This document shows, one piece after another, positions 60,388-64,000 of a stretch of 64,000 nt of DNA. The notes under the pieces are model-generated. The model was not told the DNA's origin. It saw only the letters and a list, made by a program, of their open reading frames with translations, and did no database searches. How positions within the stretch are numbered: the first letter of the stretch is position 1; the number at the start of each line of letters is the position of its first letter. Origin of the DNA: Devosia riboflavina. GTDB taxonomy: Bacteria > Pseudomonadota > Alphaproteobacteria > Rhizobiales > Devosiaceae. The stretch spans positions 57,889 through 121,888 of the forward strand of contig NZ_JQGC01000005.1 of the NCBI RefSeq assembly GCF_000743575.1, given 5' to 3'. Both the position numbers and the translations under genes were made by a program.

Positions 60388-61539
60388 ATGACCCCCGCAG
60401 CCGACGGCCTCATGCCGTTTCTCGCCATGGACATTCTCAACCGTTCCAAGGTGCTGGAAGGGCAGGGGCGCACCATCTGCCATCTGGAGCTCGGCGAACC
60501 CGGTCACCCGCCCGCCCCAAAAGTCCTCGAAGCCGTCGCCCGCGCCTTGCCCGATCCGCAAGGCTATACCAGCGCCAAAGGCCGCCTCGACCTCCGCGAG
60601 GCTCTGTCGCGCTATTACACCGAGCAGCACGGCGTCTCCGTGAACCCGGAAATGATTCTGGCCACAATGGGTTCGTCGGCTGGCTTCATCCTTGCCTTTC
60701 ACACCGCCTTCCGCCCTGGCGCCCGCGTCGCCATCACCCGCCCGGGCTACCCTGCCTATATCAACACCCTCATCGGCCTCGGCTTCGACTATGCCGAAAT
60801 CCCCGTCACCGCCGCGAACAACTGGCATCTTACGGGCCCCGACATCGAAGCCGCCCACCGCGAAAACCCCTTCGAAGGCCTCCTCTTCGCCAGCCCGGCA
60901 AACCCCACCGGTGCCGCCATCGACCGCGCCGGTCTCGCCGACATCATCGAAACCTGCCGCCGCCTCGGCGTCACCCTGATCTCGGACGAAATATATCACG
61001 GCCTCGACTATCGCGGCCCCTCGGTCTCGGCGCTCGAACTGACGTCGGACGCCATCGTCATCAACAGTTTTTCCAAATACTACTGCATGACCGGCTGGCG
61101 CATCGGCTGGATGGTGCTCCCCGAAGCCCTGATCCGCCGCGCCGAAATCCTGCAGCAAAACCTCTTCATTTCGGCCCCGACGCTCAGCCAGATCGCAGCA
61201 ACCGCGGCCCTCAACGAACGTGACTATTCCGAAGAACAAAAAGCCAGCTACGCCGCCAACCGTGCGGCACTAACCGCCGGCCTCCAGAATCTGGGCTTCG
61301 ACCTCGCCGCCCCGGCCGACGGCGCCTTCTACGCCTATGCAGGAATATCGAGGTTTTCCAACGACTCCTTGGCCTTTTGTGAATCGATGCTGGAGCAAGC
61401 CGGCATCGCCGCCACCCCCGGCGTCGACTTCGACCGCGTCGACGGCCACGGCTTCATCCGCTTCAGCTATGCCGGCACCCGCAACACCGTCGATCTTGCG
61501 CTCGACCGCCTCAAAACCTTCCTCGCGGCCGGCTCATGA
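60388..61539 (+). CDS. Class I/II PLP aminotransferase
   Basis: A 383-residue fold-type I aminotransferase: HLELGEPGHPPAPKVLEAV, YTSAKGRLDLREALSRYY, SPANPTGAAIDR, SDEIYHGLDY and the PLP lysine in SFSKYYCMTGWRIGW. The pattern resembles aspartate/aromatic or methionine-type aminotransferases; the substrate is not settled. Its stop overlaps the GNAT start (ATGA). Confidence 0.93.
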   Translation: MTPAADGLMPFLAMDILNRSKVLEGQGRTICHLELGEPGHPPAPKVLEAVARALPDPQGYTSAKGRLDLREALSRYYTEQHGVSVNPEMILATMGSSAGFILAFHTAFRPGARVAITRPGYPAYINTLIGLGFDYAEIPVTAANNWHLTGPDIEAAHRENPFEGLLFASPANPTGAAIDRAGLADIIETCRRLGVTLISDEIYHGLDYRGPSVSALELTSDAIVINSFSKYYCMTGWRIGWMVLPEALIRRAEILQQNLFISAPTLSQIAATAALNERDYSEEQKASYAANRAALTAGLQNLGFDLAAPADGAFYAYAGISRFSNDSLAFCESMLEQAGIAATPGVDFDRVDGHGFIRFSYAGTRNTVDLALDRLKTFLAAGS

Positions 61540-62036
61540 CCATCCCAACCCTTGAAACGCTCCGCCTTATCCTCCGCGCCCCGCGCATGGATGATTTCCC
61601 GGCCTATGCCGCACTCATGGCGTCACCGCGCGCCGTCTACATGGGCGGCCCCTTCGACCAACGCGGCGCCTGGGGCATGTTCTGCCACGACGTCGCCCTC
61701 TGGTCCCTCTATGGCCACGGCGCCCTGATGATCGACATCAAGGAAACCGGCACCTGCGTCGGCCAGGTCGGTATCAACCACGGCCCACTCTTCCCCGAAA
61801 AAGAACTCGGCTGGCTCCTCTATGACGGCTTTGAAGGCCACGGCTACGCCACCGAGGCCGCCGAAGCTCTCCGCGATTGGGCATTTTCCAACCTGAACCT
61901 GCCCACCCTCGTCAGCTACTTCGATCCCGAAAACCACCGCTCCATGGCCGTCTCCGCCCGCCTCGGCGGCGTTCGAGACGAAAGCGCCCCCGTGCAGGAC
62001 GAGGGCGACGTGGTCTATCGCTATACGAACTCCTGA
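61536..62036 (+). CDS. GNAT-family N-acetyltransferase
   Basis: A 166-residue RimJ/RimL-like acetyltransferase: LETLRLILRAPRMDDFPAYAALMASPRAV, ETGTCVGQVGINHGPLFPEKELGWLLYDGFEGHGYATEAAEALRDWAF (acetyl-CoA loop GHGYATEA). It starts inside the aminotransferase stop codon, so the two are translationally coupled. Confidence 0.92.
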   Translation: MTIPTLETLRLILRAPRMDDFPAYAALMASPRAVYMGGPFDQRGAWGMFCHDVALWSLYGHGALMIDIKETGTCVGQVGINHGPLFPEKELGWLLYDGFEGHGYATEAAEALRDWAFSNLNLPTLVSYFDPENHRSMAVSARLGGVRDESAPVQDEGDVVYRYTNS

Positions 62037-62088
62037 TTGGAGAGCCAGAAGCGGCTTCAGGTTCTAACCGAAGCAGTCTCCCCACCGA

Positions 62089-62159
62089 TGTCACCCCGGC
62101 GAAGGCCGGGGCCCATCTTGAGATCTCGGGATGGATCCCGGCTCTTGGCCGGGATGACA
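62089..62159. repeat. Diverged copy of the 60.3-kb inverted repeat
   Basis: The left arm GTCACCCCGGCGAAGGCCGG..CCCATC (62089-62116) is identical to that at 60291; the right arm (about 62129-62158) has several changes (GGATCCCGGCTCTTGGCCGG). It lies between convergent genes. Confidence 0.8.
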
Positions 62160-62190
62160 GCTAGCGGGTGTTGAAGCATCTGCGTCTAGC

Positions 62191-62568
62191 CTAGCCCCGA
62201 CGGCGACTTGCTGGCGGCGTGAAAACCCTGATCCGATGCCCGTCGGGGTCCTCCACCACGAACGTAAAGCCAAAGTCCATCGTCACTGGCTCCTGCAAGA
62301 CCTTCGCCTTGCCCGACCAGTCTGCATAGGTTGCCTGAACCGACGCCTCGTCGTCCTCGGTAAACGTCACCTCGACACCGCCCACCGGCAGCGGTTTCGG
62401 CTCGATCTCGTCCTTGATCCACAGCCCAAACTTCATGCCGTTCGGCAGGACATAGAGGACGAAGGTCGGCGAGTTTTCGACCGGCTTGACGCCCAGAAGG
62501 CCCGAGTAGAATTTCTCGCTTGCGGCAGGGTTAGCAACGGCCAGCAGGATGTAATTGAGGGTGCGCAT
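62191..62568 (-). CDS. VOC-family protein
   Basis: A 125-residue glyoxalase/bleomycin-resistance-fold protein: MRTLNYILLAVANPAASEKFYSGLLGVKPVENSPTFVLYV .. FTFVVEDPDGHRIRVFTPP. The conserved DPDGH is typical. It lies 60 bp downstream of the WYL regulator on the same strand, a common arrangement in which the regulator controls the VOC gene. The ligand is unknown. Confidence 0.92.
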   Translation of the reverse strand: MRTLNYILLAVANPAASEKFYSGLLGVKPVENSPTFVLYVLPNGMKFGLWIKDEIEPKPLPVGGVEVTFTEDDEASVQATYADWSGKAKVLQEPVTMDFGFTFVVEDPDGHRIRVFTPPASRRRG

Positions 62569-62628
62569 GGCGTTCTCCTTTCGATGGAGAACTCCTAGCA
62601 GCCGGGACTGCCAGTTTCCGGCAGTGGC

Positions 62629-63318
62629 TCACGGCGGCGCAATCCCCTCGCGCTCCCGCCACTCCTTCAGCATCACCGCCCGCCGCTTCGGATAACGCTC
62701 CTCTGACACGGTCATGGCGCTAATCCGGTCCACCCGAAAACTGCGAAAATCCTGCCGCATCTCGCACCAGGCAGCGACAATCCGCACCTTCTCGAAAAAG
62801 CCGATCATGAACGGCCAGATCACCCGCTCCGTTGCCGCGCCACTGAGGTTATCATAGCGAATGACCAGCTTGCGCTCGTTCCTGATCGCCAACCGCATCT
62901 GCCCCGCATCCACCTGCGCCGGCTCCAGTCCGATCCGCGCCACCAGCAGATTGGTCGCCTCGGCCCGATCCCGCAGCTCCGCCGGCAACACCGCCAGTAT
63001 CTTGCTCATCGCCTGCTGCGCCGAAGCGCTGAGCCTATCGTCGTCCGCCCGCGCCGCCACCCAGCGCGAACCCAAGACGATCGCCTCGATCTCATCAGCC
63101 GAAAACATCAGCGGCGGCAGCGTAAATCCCGGCCGCAGCACATAACCCAGCCCCGGCTCTCCCTGAATGTCCGCACCCTGCGCCTGCAAGGTCGCGATAT
63201 CGCGATAGAGCGTGCGGATCGAAACACCCAGTTCACGCGCCAAATCCGGTCCCGTCACCGGCTGGTGGCGGTTTCGCAGCAATTGCAGCAGGTCGAGCAG
63301 GCGGGCAGCGCGAGACAT
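62629..63318 (-). CDS. WYL-domain transcriptional regulator (YafY/DeoR-like)
   Basis: A 229-residue regulator with an N-terminal HTH (MSRAARLLDLLQLLRNRHQP .. DLARELGVSIRTLYRDIATLQAQGADIQGEPGLGYVLRPGF) and a C-terminal WYL-type ligand-binding domain (RNERKLVIRYDNLSGAATERVIWPFMIGFFEKVRIVAAWCEMRQDFRSFRVDRI). The ATG at 63318 has no Shine-Dalgarno sequence and lies 6 nt after the T-tract of the upstream terminator. Confidence 0.92.
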   Translation of the reverse strand: MSRAARLLDLLQLLRNRHQPVTGPDLARELGVSIRTLYRDIATLQAQGADIQGEPGLGYVLRPGFTLPPLMFSADEIEAIVLGSRWVAARADDDRLSASAQQAMSKILAVLPAELRDRAEATNLLVARIGLEPAQVDAGQMRLAIRNERKLVIRYDNLSGAATERVIWPFMIGFFEKVRIVAAWCEMRQDFRSFRVDRISAMTVSEERYPKRRAVMLKEWREREGIAPP

Positions 63319-63324
63319 GAGACG

Positions 63325-63348
63325 AAAAGGGCGGCCCGAAGGCCGCCC
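63325..63348 (-). terminator. Terminator of the RNase E-like gene, abutting the WYL gene
   Basis: Minus strand: GGGCGGCC (63348-63341) pairs with 63336-63329 over a TTCG tetraloop and is followed by TTTT. Only 6 nt separate it from the next start codon. Confidence 0.8.
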
Positions 63349-63357
63349 TCAAAATTC

Positions 63358-63999
63358 CTAGCCGAGACCCAGCCGGCGCTGCCACCAGCCGACCTTCTTC
63401 TTCTTGTCCGGCTCAGCGTCGCCTTCGCTCGCAGCGGGCGCAGCCTCTTCAGCCGGCTTGGCGCTCGAAGAAACCACGACGCCTTCCGGCGGCAGTTCCT
63501 TCTTCTGGCGCTTCGGCCGGGCTTCTTTGGCTTCGGCGACCGCCGGCTCCTCGGCAGCAGCGGGAGCGGCGGGAGCGGCCGGCGCCACTTCGGCCGGAGT
63601 CTCGACCCCAGCCGCAGCTTCTTCCGCCACGGGCTCAGCCTTCTTCCGCGTGCGCGGCTTGCGCTTGGGCTTCTCGGCTGCCTCTTCAGCAACCGGGGCT
63701 TCTGCAGCAACCGGCGCCTCGGCGCTCACTTCCACGGGCGCTTCGGCATCAGCTGTCTTGGCCTTGCGGGCCCGCGGCTTGCGCTTCGGCTTTTCGGCAA
63801 CGGCTTCTTCCGCCACTGCTTCAGCGGCCTCAGCTACCGGCGCAGCTTCTGCGGCAACCTCGGGCTGGGCCAACACCACCTCGGCAACGACGGCCTGTTC
63901 GGCTTCGCTCGCCTCGGCTGCAGCGGCCTCGCCGCCCTCGGCTGCGACTTCGCCTTCCTGCTCGATGCTCGCGTCACACGGGTGGACAGCATTCCCGCC
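63358..63999 (-). CDS. C-terminal part of probable ribonuclease E (5' end outside window)
   Basis: 213 residues, open to the right edge. The visible part is low-complexity: Ala/Glu-rich stretches broken by three basic repeats EKPKRKPRARK, EKPKRKPRTRK and ARPKRQKK, ending KKKKVGWWQRRLGLG. Alphaproteobacterial RNase E proteins have a long disordered, charged C-terminal scaffold with a GWWQR-type end, which this resembles. The catalytic domain is outside the window, so the name is tentative. Confidence 0.6.
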   Translation of the reverse strand, partial: GGNAVHPCDASIEQEGEVAAEGGEAAAAEASEAEQAVVAEVVLAQPEVAAEAAPVAEAAEAVAEEAVAEKPKRKPRARKAKTADAEAPVEVSAEAPVAAEAPVAEEAAEKPKRKPRTRKKAEPVAEEAAAGVETPAEVAPAAPAAPAAAEEPAVAEAKEARPKRQKKELPPEGVVVSSSAKPAEEAAPAASEGDAEPDKKKKVGWWQRRLGLG

Positions 64000-64000
64000 C

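Overview
The window looks like a chromosomal segment of a GC-rich alphaproteobacterium of the order Hyphomicrobiales (Rhizobiales), perhaps Devosia or a close relative. The genus is only an inference from protein style. The order-level call rests on the S10-spc-alpha ribosomal operon running into degP/rarA/crcB/rluC/HAD/ATP12, on a MipZ-type ParA ATPase with GANTC sites at its promoter, on NDUFA12 and DUF2155 genes near aat/accC/accB/aroQ, on many GTG starts, and on several families of alphaproteobacterial palindromic repeats.

Layout. 1-15.0 kb: the end of tuf, then rpsJ to rplO, secY-adk, and rpsM-rpsK-rpoA-rplQ, all on the plus strand. This block has no dispersed repeats. Several of its spacers are unusually long and can fold into multi-step hairpins: rpsJ-rplC, rpsH-rplF, rplO-secY, rpsM-rpsK and rpsK-rpoA. 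A terminator plus a promoter-like sequence separates rplO from secY. 15.0-21.9 kb: an accessory stretch with a repeat-rich 760-bp gap, a YCII protein, an epimerase, a P-loop kinase, a 755-residue luciferase-like/FAD-oxidase fusion under a clear palindromic operator, and ornithine decarboxylase. 22.0-30.3 kb: degP, a secreted unknown, rarA-crcB-rluC-HAD-ATP12, and on the other strand folP-folB-folK. 30.4-33.1 kb: a sulfate ABC importer (binding protein and two permeases) without its ATPase next to it.

33.3-43.0 kb: an EamA exporter, rimO, doxX, lipB, a solitary FliN-domain protein, tRNA-Leu(GAG), two small conserved proteins, mgtE, an unannotated 33-codon membrane peptide with its own ribosome binding site and terminator, a GST, a DUF1489 protein and mipZ. 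43.2-53.8 kb: hxlR/doxX, a GH3 beta-glucosidase with a PA14 domain, a DJ-1 protein, a DD-carboxypeptidase, a TusA-like protein coupled to a CAP lipoprotein, a SMP-30 lactonase, an acidic unknown, a VOC protein, an MFS transporter, NDUFA12 and DUF2155. 53.8-64.0 kb: an SDR, a GyrI-like protein, an APH(3')-type kinase, aat, accC-accB, aroQ, a DsbA-type protein, an aminotransferase-GNAT pair, a VOC protein, a WYL regulator, and the 3' end of a probable RNase E gene.

Most of the window is housekeeping. The observations most worth checking are the structured spacers in the ribosomal operon, the luciferase/BBE fusion with its operator, the 33-residue membrane peptide, the orphan FliN domain, the mipZ promoter, three genes whose start codon directly follows the upstream gene's terminator with no Shine-Dalgarno sequence, and the repeat families. 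I found no CRISPR array, insertion sequence, integrase or prophage gene. All identifications come from reading the sequence; no database search was run.
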